64,000 bases of DNA. Origin: Carposina sasakii. Its lineage: Eukaryota > Arthropoda > Insecta > Lepidoptera > Carposinidae. Made by a program: the position numbers and the translations under genes. The DNA is taken from contig CP053169.1 in assembly GCA_014607495.2 (NCBI GenBank), positions 10,726,001 through 10,790,000 on the forward strand, given 5' to 3'. The notes below the pieces were generated by a model. That model was not told the DNA's origin. It made no database searches and saw only the letters and a list, made by a program, of their open reading frames with translations. The stretch's first letter is position 1. Each line of letters begins with the position of its first letter. Of the stretch, positions 21,985-34,200 are shown in pieces.

Positions 21985-23662
21985 AGTTTGACCAAAGTAA
22001 TAAATTAACATGTAATGAGCATTGTCGTCGTGGCTCGGAGACTCAGAAGTTAATAGTATCTAGTACTCAAATTGAAAAAATTCTAAGGAACATGAAGCGG
22101 GGAAAGTCTCCGGGGCACGATGGTCTTAGTATAGAGCATCTATTGTATGCGGGCCAGCATATCTGTGAGATGTTGGCGAGGTTTTTCACTCTCTGCTTAC
22201 AGCACTGTCATTTACCTCAGGAATTGATAAGAACATTGGTTATACCCATTACGAAAAACAAAATGGGTGATATTTCGAGCTTGGCTAACTATAGGCCTAT
22301 TTCGTTGGCGACAATTGTGGCCAAGGTGCTTGAACGCGTCATACACTGCTACTTATTACACATTAATATTGACGATGGACAATTCGGGTTTCGCCCGAAT
22401 GTGTCAACTGACATGGCAATATTTTCCATGAAGCAGGTGGTTAGTTACTACACCGAGCGTAAAACTACAGTATATGCATGTTTTTTGGACATGAGCCGTG
22501 CATTTGATACGCTGAATCATAAGTTATTGTGGAAAAAGCTGCGTAAAGAATGTGTACCGTCTGGCATTGTTGATCTCATGGCATATTGGTATAGCAATCA
22601 GGTCAACAATGTCAGATGGGGTTCTGAGTTGTCTGATAGCTATAAGCTATCATGTGGTGTGAGACAGGGGGGCTTACTTCTCCTGATTTGTTTAACGCAT
22701 ATGTAAATGATTTGATAGTGGAGCTGAGTAGCACTCCGGTCGGGCTCAGGTTAGATGATAGATATGTCAATAACCTGAGCTATGCTGACGATATGGTGCT
22801 GCTCAGCCCCTCTATCAAGGGCCTGAGAAAACTATTGTCCATCTGTGAAAAATATGCAACCGAACATTCCTTAGCATATAATGTAAAGAAAACGGAAATG
22901 GTGATATTCAGGGCAGGTATAGGACCCCTCAATGTACCTGCTGTCTCAATTAACAAGCAACCGATAAAAGTGGCAGATAGCTTCAAGTATCTTGGGCACA
23001 TTGTAACCAGTACTATGGAAGATAGCTCGGACATTGAGCGGCAGCGTAGGTCGTTATGTGTAGTAGGAAACATGATTGCGAGAAAATTCTGTAAATCTTC
23101 GTCTGACGTGAAAGTTACCTTATTTAAGTCGTTCTGTCAGTCATTTTATACGTGTCAACTCTGGACCAATTACACTAAAAAAGCACACGATGCTATACGT
23201 GTTGCGTACAATAATGTATTTAGACATCTAATGGGCTTAAAGCGTTACTGTAGCGCATCTGAAATGTACACCGAGTTTCGAGTTGATTCGTTTAATGCCA
23301 TACAGCGGAAAAGAATAGCTTCATTTATGTCCAGAGTTGACATGTCTAAAAATACAATTGTAAAAAGTTTGGCCGATAGGGTGTATCTGACGCCGGTATA
23401 TAGGCGGTGGGTAGGCATTGCTGCGCACGGTGTCGCCACCTAAAAGTACGAGCATGGGAATGGCGGCCGGTCGCATTGCGGGATCTCGAGGTTGGGTACG
23501 TTGCGAGCCGGGGATCTTGTTTTTTTGCTGTCGGCCGTCATTCACACATTGTGATTAGTTGTGTGTGTTTAGTATATGTTTATTTTAAATTATCTATTAA
23601 ATTAAATTATCTATTATATTGTATGGATCATGTGTCTGAAATAAATATTATTATTATTATTA
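21985..23662 (+). mobile_element. Non-LTR retrotransposon (LINE), 5'-truncated, frameshifted
   Basis: Reverse transcriptase is read from about 22092 to 22670 in one frame and then to 23443 in the next. Landmarks in order are NYRPISLATIVAKVLERVI, QFGFRPNVST, CFLDMSRAFDTLNH, CGVRQGG | LTSPDLFNAYVNDL, the catalytic YADD in LSYADDMVLLS, and FKYLGHIV. The break lies in a run of six G near 22670, where one G too many shifts the frame. The endonuclease part is absent. The 3' end is a short UTR with an (ATT)n tail near 23640-23662. It is of CR1/L2-like type by motif style; the clade was not tested. It sits in the spacer between the two PPO genes. Confidence 0.85.
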
Positions 23663-24394
23663 ACTACTACCACTACTGCTATTTGAGGATATGTATAAAA
23701 ATCATCATCATCATCATTTTCAGTCGAAATTTTCAGCAGTATTAATATACAACGTCAATGCGAAGTTATGTTACATTATTCTGTGCGTGGTTCTAGCCAA
23801 AAAGTATGATTTGGGAGATTTTTGAATTTGCAGCCCTAGTTCCTGTTGCTAAACAAATCCTGGAATTTCCACACACATTTTTCTCTAACCACAGACTAAA
23901 TTAGTGGTTACTTGCATACTCAAATATCATCTAAGTCATACTTTCTGACTAAGATCTCGCACATTACATTTCTGTACCCTGAGCATGCTCTTGCACAGGT
24001 GATGTTTTCATACGATCTATGCGAACGGCTTATAGCAGGTGCGATGAAAATAGGCCAGTGAAACGCACGCTTATGTACGGATATTTAAGGTATGGACTGA
24101 ATGCATTTGAAATGCGGCAATATAAGATACCCTTTCTCAGACAATGATCTAGCAACTGGTCTCTAATATTTGACATCTGAGCCCGCAATGCTAAACGTGA
24201 CTGACGTGATCTCCTTCGTGATCCTGCAGTTCGGAATACCTCATTTTGAGAATACAGCCGTGCGTATATGTATATATGTATGTATTTAACGTTTTCTTAT
24301 GCTTGGCGCAGCTTTTGGAAATGTGGCTACTACTATTATAAGTAATGAGTATTTTATATTTATTTATATAATGTACATATTTACAAATATGCAT
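23663..24394. other. Spacer with repeat fragments
   Basis: It holds CAT/ATC and TATG microsatellite runs and, at 24110-24260, a fragment of the 19140-19375 repeat family (TTGACATCTGAGCCCGCAAT, GTGATCCTGCAGTTCGGAAT). No exon is seen. Confidence 0.4.
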
Positions 24395-24655
24395 ACGGCC
24401 GCGTGGTGCCGGCAGAGTAGAGTTTGTACCACCCCTGCCTGCCCGTGGGTATCGTACGAGGCGATTAAGGGTTTCCGGGAGGCAGGCAGCAGCGCCTCCC
24501 CTACTTACAACATAGTCCGAAAATCACACTGCGGTCACCAACCCGCCTGCCCAATGTGTGACTATGGGCAAAACCCCCTGTGGCAGTAGCCTTGTGGCGT
24601 GCCCTGGGGGAGGCCTACGTCCAGCAGTGGACTGCAATAGGCTGAAGAAGATACA
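24395..24655 (+). repeat. SINE-like repeat ending CAGCAGTGGACTGCAATAGG
   Basis: It opens near CGGCCGCGTGGTGCCGGCAG and runs through GATTAAGGGTTTCCGGGAGG and ATCACACTGCGGTCACCAAC to CCTACGTCCAGCAGTGGACT. It is the most complete copy in the window. Others are 20165-20395, 48365-48555 and pieces at 25640-26060. Confidence 0.7.
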
Positions 24656-24693
24656 TATTTTATATAATTAAACACATGTTTAGAAAGGCAACA

Positions 24694-24699
24694 TTTATT
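24694..24699 (-). terminator. Likely polyadenylation signal of PPO copy B
   Basis: TTTATT on the plus strand is AATAAA on the minus strand, about 510 bases after the copy B stop codon. The context (GACTGAATAAATGTTG) resembles that of copy A's signal at 19089. Confidence 0.55.
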
Positions 24700-25205
24700 C
24701 AGTCTTGGATCGTAAAGTATTTACAATATCTATAACTAACTATTAAATAACCCGCTTGACTAAAACTAACTTAACTAAAATAATAAACTATACCGGAGTC
24801 CGTTAAACAAAGCGATTTCTATATTTTAAACATCAGCAGTTTACATCAGCCATATAATCATATTAGTAATCATGTCTTAGAGGATAGGAAAAAGCTATAG
24901 AGAGAAGCTTCAAGACAAGTAGATCTTAAGGAACTTTATAAACCAGACTCTCTATTTGAACATGGTTGGATTTTTCATTGAGTGTGACGTCAGGTCACTA
25001 AGGTCTTAAACCCCAACTCATTTGGGGTGTCAAGCCCACGCGGGTCCTTTTTTACAAGCCTTTTTTGCGTTACAGACCCGAGGGGTAAAAACGTGACCCT
25101 ATTACTTAGATTTCGCTGTCTCTTTACCTGCATATTCAAATACAATATACATAAACTCCAAATATGTTTGTCTCGCTATTTCCTATCCTTCATCCAATAC
25201 CCAAT

Positions 25206-28200
25206 TTAACTATCACTGAAGCGGATAGCGCAATCCCTAACCGCCATGTTAGGCTGCATGAAGTCAGCTAACATGGACACTCCTGGCGTTGGTCGGTCGA
25301 AGGGGAAGCCCATGGGCTTCAGGTCGGGGTACTTGCGGTCGCGGATGCCGCAGTAGGAGGCGGCGTCGTTGCAGGTGCCTACGGTGTCTTGTTGGACCTG
25401 GGGGAATGGTTTCTGGTTAAGTAGGGAAATGAAACGTTCTGACTTACCAGGGCCTGATACTGATGTTAGCTGTCACTCTCGCCTGGAAACTCCAGTTCAG
25501 TGAGACAATGATATATTATAATTAGTGTTTAACGTCATTCATCTTCATCTCTTCTCTTTCCGTATACTGGATTAAAGGAACTTAGAAAGATGTTCTCCCT
25601 AGTGATAAAATAGCAATGGTCACTGATTGTATCATGTGGTGTCGGCAAAGTAGAATAACACTGCCCCACGTCTGCCTGCGTATGTCCTAGCAAGAGCGTC
25701 TCCCGTATTCAATACTCAATACTTAATAATTTATTGCATTCATATGTAGTTAAGGATCTTAATTAATAATTGACAGATAACATATGACCCTGTTGGGCAC
25801 AGCAACATGTTTTTAGTGTGGTAGGCAGACTGAAGCATTTCATAGTTAATTTCGGGTTCAATTTTAATTGCACCATTATTCGTCATGTTATTTAATTTTT
25901 TATTTATTTATATTTTATTTTTTATATTGACAATATAGTGCGAAAAAGACAACACACTGCGGTCACCAACCCGCCTGCCTAGCGTGGTGACTATAGCAAA
26001 AAATCCCCTATGGCAGTAGCTTTGTGGCGTGACCTGGGGGAGACTTACGTCCAGCAGCAAACTGTATACATTATAATCATGTGGACTGTGGATCTCTCTG
26101 GAGATCTTCGGGCTACCCAAATAGCTATAATATCTTACCAAATCCTGGTCAGCATTAGTGACCATAACGAACAGCACCACCGGATAGCCGGCCGGCAAGC
26201 CCTTCGGCAGCAGCATGTGATGCGGCCAGCCGCAGCCGCAGAAGTCGAACTCGGCGGCGCCGGCGCTGCCCGGGTCGCCGGGCCGGCCCGACTGCTGTCT
26301 GAACGTGCGCTCGAACGGAATCGTCACGGACGAGTCGCTGCTGCTGCGCCGGATCTTGTTCTCGCCCGCGTTTACTGGAGTTAGGTGGCATTGTTAGCAT
26401 ATAGCTGCATTATATGTAGCATTGTGTCAGAGTATCGGAAGCAATTTTATTTTTTATTTTTATTATTAATTTTCGGAGCAAATGTTAAAAGATGTATTGA
26501 TGAGGTATGATGGATGTAGCATCCATGAGCATGGCCTTTGCTTAATAGATCTTGATTCAGAACCATGTGTAATGTGAATTACTAGATACTTAAGATATAA
26601 ATTACTAAGGTCAACGCTAGATGTGTCACAACAAAAATAGTAGTGCGGCGCTTCATTGGCACACGTCAGCTGCATCTCCTGCCGTGAATGTAGTAAAAGT
26701 CGACTAGGAAACTCGTGCATTTCTCTCTGAGCCAGCATTTTGTCACTGGTCATTTATATCTGTCCCCGCTATGCTAAATGTGTCTGTGAGATCTCCTTTA
26801 TGATCCTGCAATTATGGCTACCACTTTTAGAGAACACAGCCGTATGTATGTACCTATGTAAGCAATAGTAATATAGCATCACTAATTTCTTTCAAACTTA
26901 CATGGAGTATTGAACTTGTCCAGTTCAATCATGAGCCTCCTCTGGTCCTCGAAGGGCAGCGGCGCCCCCACCTCGTCCACCACCGGCGCCAGGAAGATGC
27001 GGATCATGCCGTTAGCGGCACGACCACTGGTGTTGTTCACGTCGATACTGGTGGAAAAACATAATTATATTATATTGATGAGGTGTTTTGACACGGTCTA
27101 TTGTTGTAGTAGGTCTTTTGATTCTGCCCATTCAGCGGCATATCTCGTTCTGACAAGACAAAGCTCTAATTTAATGTCACCTTTGCATCTAGTTTATATT
27201 ATTTACTTCATGTTTTGGTAGGTATCTGATGTCTACGTTTACGTCCAACAAATTCATCGGTGCACTCATACACGGATAAACAAATTATCCTGTCTATTAC
27301 ATTAGCAAATGCATAGGCCGCTGTATAATGGAAGCTAATGTTCGATAATGGCCAGAGATGAATTATTTAAATGCTATTTTATACTTCGAATTAAGCTGGA
27401 ATATATCAACTGCATCTCTCTCCGCGTACGTCGTAAGAGTCGACTTAAGATGGAGGAAGGATGGGGGACATTGTATCAGGCGATGAACTGGCAACTTGTC
27501 ACTTGACATCATCATTAACATTCTGTCCTCGCTATGCTAACGGTGGCTCTGGGGTCTCCTTTTCGACCCTGTACTTCTGACTACCCCATTCCGGGACTAA
27601 AACTATGTGTGTTATGTATTCACACTTACACGTAAGTAAACTCATCATGCTGCAGATGCGTGAAGCGCGCCTGCATGGACCCCCTCGGGGAGAAGTCGAG
27701 TCCTCGTCCGAGCTCCACCATGGACTGCTGCCAGCGCGTGCCGAACGTGTTGGAGCCCGCGGGAGACTCCACGCTGATGTTCGTCGCGCGGATACCGGGG
27801 AAGTCCAGCTGCGGAGGCACAGAAGATGTTTATATTTGCTTATTTGGGGCTTAATCTATGGATCTCCTACATGTCATTAGTCGATAAGCTTAAAAATTTG
27901 TCTCTGATCTTTGTGGTTATACGATGCTGCTGCTGCTGCTGCTGTGTGGCATACTGTGTAGTGTAAGTGACTTACGAAGTTAATGGTTTCTGACTCAAAG
28001 TAATAATAACATTTGAAATCACTAACATATTATTAAACAAAGCCGCTTGCCGTTGTCTGTCCTATGTATGCTTAGATCTTTCAAACTAGGCAACGAATTT
28101 TGATGCGGTTTTTTAAATAGATATAATGATTCACGAGGAAGGTTTATAATGTATAACTAGGGACCCGCCCCGGCTTCGCACGGGAGTAATGCACTCACAC

Positions 28201-31200
28201 GCGAGCGAAGCCTTAGTAAATAATGAATAAATATTCACACACTTCCCAACATACATATTAGTAACACTAATCCCTAACTAAAATCTCTAATGCCTTGTGT
28301 CGCGGGCACTAAGCGACGGTATATAAAATACATAGATAAGTATAGAAACATCATGAAACAAACAAAAGTAGCTATATACTCACCCTATCTTTAGTATAAG
28401 CAGGCAGTTTAGCCTTGTAGGTCTGGAAGATGTCGTCGATGTAGGAGTGCCAGCGGTAGAACACGGGATCTCTCATAGCCGTCGCTGAATCTCCCATCAC
28501 GCCGAATTGTTCCTGATTACAAGAAATTGATTAGAAGATGAGGAAAGCCTTGAAATTCCTTGTTTCAGCAGCTGCAGTTACAGCCGGGTTTCATTTCTTG
28601 ATTCTTCTTTTTCTACTGCAGTTAAGCTGTTTTTCTATATTGATGTTTGCTTGTTGAATTTATATTTTATGAACTTTGCGGCGACATTGTTGATGACCCT
28701 ATCTCTTTATGCATTAGTCCTTAAAAACCTTTATCGTGGCCTAAGTTTAAAACACGCAAGTTCCATATTTTAAGATACTTCAACGGTATTTATATACGTA
28801 GGTAGAAACAAATACAGATACATTCATCTTGTCTTGCAAATGAACTAATGTCTCCAGGATTCGAACCCAGGACCGTAAGATCAACAGACTGATCAACCTA
28901 CGCTATCATCAGGTCTGTTAACCACCATCAATAAGATCGCAGGGGCGCGGGGAACGGAGTGCAACCGGGCCCTCGCCGAATCTATCAACGGCCTTCTTCA
29001 TTCCACATCCATAATCAGCTCAATAAAGTGTATATAATTTACAATATCCAACTCCTCACCAAGTGCCTATGGTCAGGATCATGGGCGTACGAGATGAAGA
29101 CATGGCCCATGTTGTGCAGGTCGCCGTAGTAGGAGCGGTTCGGGCTGAGGATGGACGACTCCATCAGGTTCCCGAGCACGTCGATGCCGGTGGTCTCGTC
29201 CAGGGGCATGGTGCTACCGTTTGGCTGAGGGGGAATTCCAGGTTAACATATAGGTACATATGTTACAGAAACATATGAGATTGGAGTGATTCCTTGCTTA
29301 GTAATTTCTGTGAAACTTATTGAAATCACCCTGACGTTTATAATCTAGCTAGACGGCAGTGATACTGCTAGCTTTTGGTGCGGTGGTTTAATTGTGGGTG
29401 GAGTAGAGTTGCGCAGAGTTATGATGACCTTAGATAATACTTTAATTTTATGATAATATATTATTATGGGGCTTACTTAGGTTGTTTCCACATGGGTCCG
29501 GTTTTTCAGTACGCATCAGGAAATTGTTATATACTCATTGAGAATAAAAAATATATATTCTTACCAGTATGACGGCTTGGTTCTCGATAGCCTCCAGGAA
29601 GTGGTCCCTCCAGGTCTCCAGGTCGGAGACATCAGCCTTGATGACGTCGACCGGTCGGTCTAGGTCTCTGATGACTGTCCCAGCGAACCTAAGATGTTAT
29701 GACGAGAAGGTAAGTAGATAGGCATTATATCACAGGACCACCATTCATGAATAAATTGCTTATCAGCAGCTGTGCTTGCTGAAAGTCAATCGCAGAAGCA
29801 AAATGTAAGTTTAATTTTGAATTACCTTAACCAAATGACATATATTTCATAGAATTTTTAGTTTCTTCTGGACTAACGAACTAGTAAGTAGTATTTTTTA
29901 TATAAGGTCTTCCAAAAAGTAGTGATGACTAGGTAGGTAGTGAAAGATTAGGTAGGTAAAAAGAAACAACTTTCACTATGAGACCAACTCCGAAATAGTG
30001 AAAAAAAAATCCGCTGTTCCATACAATCTTGAATAATTACAGCACTGAAATGTATGGAACAGCAGATTTTTTTTTTCACTATTTCGGAGTTGATCCTATA
30101 TAAAGATAATCACTAATTTTTGGTAGACCTTATATACGGGTAGATATAAAGTATGCTAAGCGCTGTATAATCCCCTTGTACGGGTATGATCCCACAGTTT
30201 TGGCTACCCCATATCTAGAACACAGACGTGTGTATATGTTTAAATATGAAGTAGAAGCTCGGTACCTTGGAGGCCAAGCCCGACTAGCCACAGTGGAGTC
30301 CAGCTTCGGGAAGTACCCCTCGGAGATAGGCGCCCTGAAAGTCCCGATAGCGCTGCACACGGCTCAGGTCGTTGCAGAGACGCTCCGCGTTGTATCTGAA
30401 AGGATTGAAAAATTACTATGTTGTATAAACTGATAACATAAACATGTAGAACCAGCCAGTCGCTGTTGGGGCTGGACCTAGAAAACCCTAAGCTTTTACA
30501 GACAATAATTATACTGCGTAGTCCTGCCTTGAGCAAATAAAGAGGAATATTAAAACCAGATAGTATTAAATAGATACGTGATCCCGCAGTGCTGCCTACC
30601 TTATTTTGGGAATTCAGACTTGTGTAAGGTATATTTAATACATACTTCTTAAATAAATAGTCACACTACAAGTATTATCCTCAAATATGTCGGGCCGAAG
30701 TGTGCAAATCACTCTCCAACTTCACCTGTTAGCCTATTTTAGGTTCTACGGAAGCACATCACGCCTCTAGCTTAAATCGAAATAACCTTCGTTTTTGTCA
30801 AATGTTTGGAAACTCAAGACAAGAAGAAAATATCAACCATTTTCATAACTACCTAGCAATGATCTGCTGGTGCATGTAATAGAAGAGCTCTCCTCTCCTG
30901 TCCTTGTCCACGACGGCTCTGTCTGCCGCCTCGAAGGGGTACACCAGATGCCAGTGCCAGTGGTGGAGGTTGATGCCGATGTCCTCGCGGAAGTACGCCA
31001 GGCGCTGCTCAGGCTCCGAGTCGTTGGCCGTGTACTTCAGGGGCAGGGTCACTGGCATCTGGGGAAGTGATGTGTTCATGTTAGTGAATGATCATATTGA
31101 TTCCAAGTTGTGCTTGAATCGCAATTGTTATGGGCTTAATTATAAGTATTAGGGGGTGCCAGCGACCCTTTTATTCTGCACTAGTAGCATGACCTCGAAA

Positions 31201-34200
31201 CACGATATGATAAACCGATTTATCAACATTTAGCCTGTCAAAATACGATAAATATAGCCGCCTAGTTGAACTTTGTATAGAGACGATACGATATCCACGA
31301 TGCGTGGTCATGCTAGGGGGGCTGGTGTGTAATCTTAACTGACACGTTCCATCAAAACCATTCGGTATCCTTATCTGAGTGGTGATATACGGATTTACAG
31401 AATATAATAGCGATACTGGCTTCTGAGACTGGGTATCATGGGTATAAAAAAATTAAAGCACCTTCTCAAGAATTGTTGATAGTTAGTTCAGAGTTTAGTC
31501 AAGTAGATAATAATTAGAAACAATCTTCATATCATTGCATGTAAAGGTCTTTCGACTAACGTCTATGCATAGGGTAAATCAATACTACTATACATAAGGT
31601 AAAATCCTGAAAGCTAAAAACAAGGATATTGTTATTTTCATAGCACCCAACGTGTTAAGGTAAACCACATGCATACTCGTAACCACTCTTTACAAAAATA
31701 AATACATGCATGAAATACATATGTGCTGAAATACATATTATTAATTGTGATCTGAACTAGAAAGGACATCCGTTAGAGGGTATGAAAAGAACTTTTCAGT
31801 CTGAAACAAACAAGGCAAAGTGGCATGCCTAGTTTGTTCGACTAGGGGCCGCTTTTTCTAATGGTCCAATGGTTTTCCAATGGAAAAATCGGTCCTAAGT
31901 GAGAATAAACGATGTAGCGGAGCCATCTATCGGATGCAGGAGAGATCCACAATCAAATGCAAAAATCCTAGAACACGATATCGAAGTTTCTCAGAATGAT
32001 GGGAATATATACATGGGCCAAAACAACGACTAGTGGCCCGGTGGGGCCGGAAGCGCTTCCCTTTCACCGTCCCTCACAACACAATCCGAAATAAGAGAGG
32101 CTTTTCGCTATGGGATGTAATGTAATATGATATTACATACACATTGAGATGTAAAAATTTATCGCTGGTCATACATTTTGTACAAGACCATTCACACAAT
32201 ATCAAGTTTACCGTTTGGGTTGTAATATATTATATTACGCGGTGTAAAAGGTGTCGTTACATTACATCCCACAGTGAAAAGAGTCTGCATAAGTCCTCAC
32301 CCTAGCTCCAGTAGGCGCAGACTGTGTGATCTCTCGGGCCTTCCTGAAGACCTTGGGGTCCATGAACTTGTCAGGAAAAGACTCCACGAAGGTGGGGATG
32401 TCTAGCCCTTTGGTGTCTGGCCTGAAATTTAGTACAACGTGTTACTTATAAACTGTGTGTAAAGTTGCACACCCGTTAAACACAACTTTTTATTATGTAT
32501 ATGTCAAATTAAACAATCTTTAAGTAACGGTGTTTAGCTTAGACAATGTTTAAATTCTTTTGTAATAACACGGTGTAAAGACACTATTTTCTATTGACTA
32601 TTGGCATTAGGAAGAGCCCACAATTTGCCTGTTTTTACATTTTTAAAAGTACACATTTGGTCCGCAGAGCAGTTTTTGCGTGGGCGAGATGTACTATGAA
32701 CCTATAATTTAGGTACATTGAATTCTTGCTATACATTGACTAACTAAGTACTATATATATAATAGGAATGCAGAGGTCGTGGGTTCGATTCCCACCCGGG
32801 TGAGGAAATTTTTCCATTTGTTTATTAATAACTAGTGGACGCCCGCGACTCCGTCCGCGTGGACTACAGAAAAAAAAATACAATGAAAGTCGAAATTATC
32901 CGGGATAAAAAGGTCATTTTCCCGGGATAAAAAGTAGCCTATATGTTAAGTGGGACCTGTCACAATATAAAATTCAAAAAATACTGAAAACTGCACCGAA
33001 ATCGGTTAAAATAGCCGTTCCTGAGATAAATAGCTAAAAATGTGCACAAACGCACAGACAGTCCCTTCCCGTGGGAATTTCGGGAAATCAATTCTTAGTG
33101 CTTCCCCGCAGTCTCCGATTTTAGCTTCACATGTACAGCGGTTTTTGTAAAAAATTTATTGAATTCCCGTTAGTCCCCTTCCCGTGGGAATTTCGGGAAA
33201 TTCGTTCTTAGCGCTCCTGTCTCGCAGTCCCTAATGAACGTACAGGTCTAATTTCGAATTCATATGTATCGCGCTTGTCGTAAAAAAAAAAGATGAATTC
33301 ATTACCGAGACACTTTGTTTTCCCCTTCCCGTGGGAGTTTCGAGAAATCCGTTCCTAGTGCTTCCTCGGGGTCCCAAGGCATAAACAAATATGCCCAACT
33401 TAAGATTCATATGTGTAACCGTTTTCATAAAAAATAATTAATTCCCGTTGGCCCCCTTCCCGTGGGAATTTCGGGAAATTCGTCCTTAGTATACTTACTT
33501 GCAGTCCCTAATGAACATCTATGCCCAATTTCAGCTTAATATGTATAGCGGTTTTCGTAAAAATTATGAATTCCCGTTTGTCCCCTTCCCGTGGGAATTT
33601 CGGGAATTGCTGATCCGTTTTTAGTCCTCCCTTGCTCTCCCCAATGAACATATATGCCCGATTTCAGCTTCATATGTATAATGGTTTTCGTAAAAAATAT
33701 AGAATTCCCGTTTGTCACCTTCCCGTGGGAGTATCGGGAAATTCTTATAGCCTATGTTCATCCAGGTCCTATAAGGATTCTAACGGTGAAAGAATTTTTA
33801 AATTATCGGTCCAGTAGTTTTTGAGCCTATTCATTACAACCAAACAAACAAAGTTTTCCACTCTGGTGGTATAATATTTGCTCAGAGCACCAGGTGTGGT
33901 AGATTTTGGGTTTATAATATATAGTCTAGACGCTCAATTTGATTTTAGCGACTCCGTCCGCTTCTTGTGGACTACAGAAAAAACAAAATGAGCTCGAAAT
34001 TATCCGGGATAAAAACATTTTCCCGGGATAAAAAGTAGCCTATATATACATTATCTGAATCTGTGGGACCTGTCATGACGCCAATGATATTTGACGAACT
34101 TGCATACTAACTTTCAACCCTTATTTCACCCCTTAGCTGGTCGAAATTTCAAAAATGCTAGATGCCCTACAACTTCATGCGTTTTTCTTTGAATGATTAA

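Noticed and set aside
32765..32831. Possible tRNA gene (GGGTTCGATTCCCACCC)
   Set aside because: The B-box stem is good but there is no matching acceptor or anticodon arm; the same sequence at 34800 is part of a SINE.
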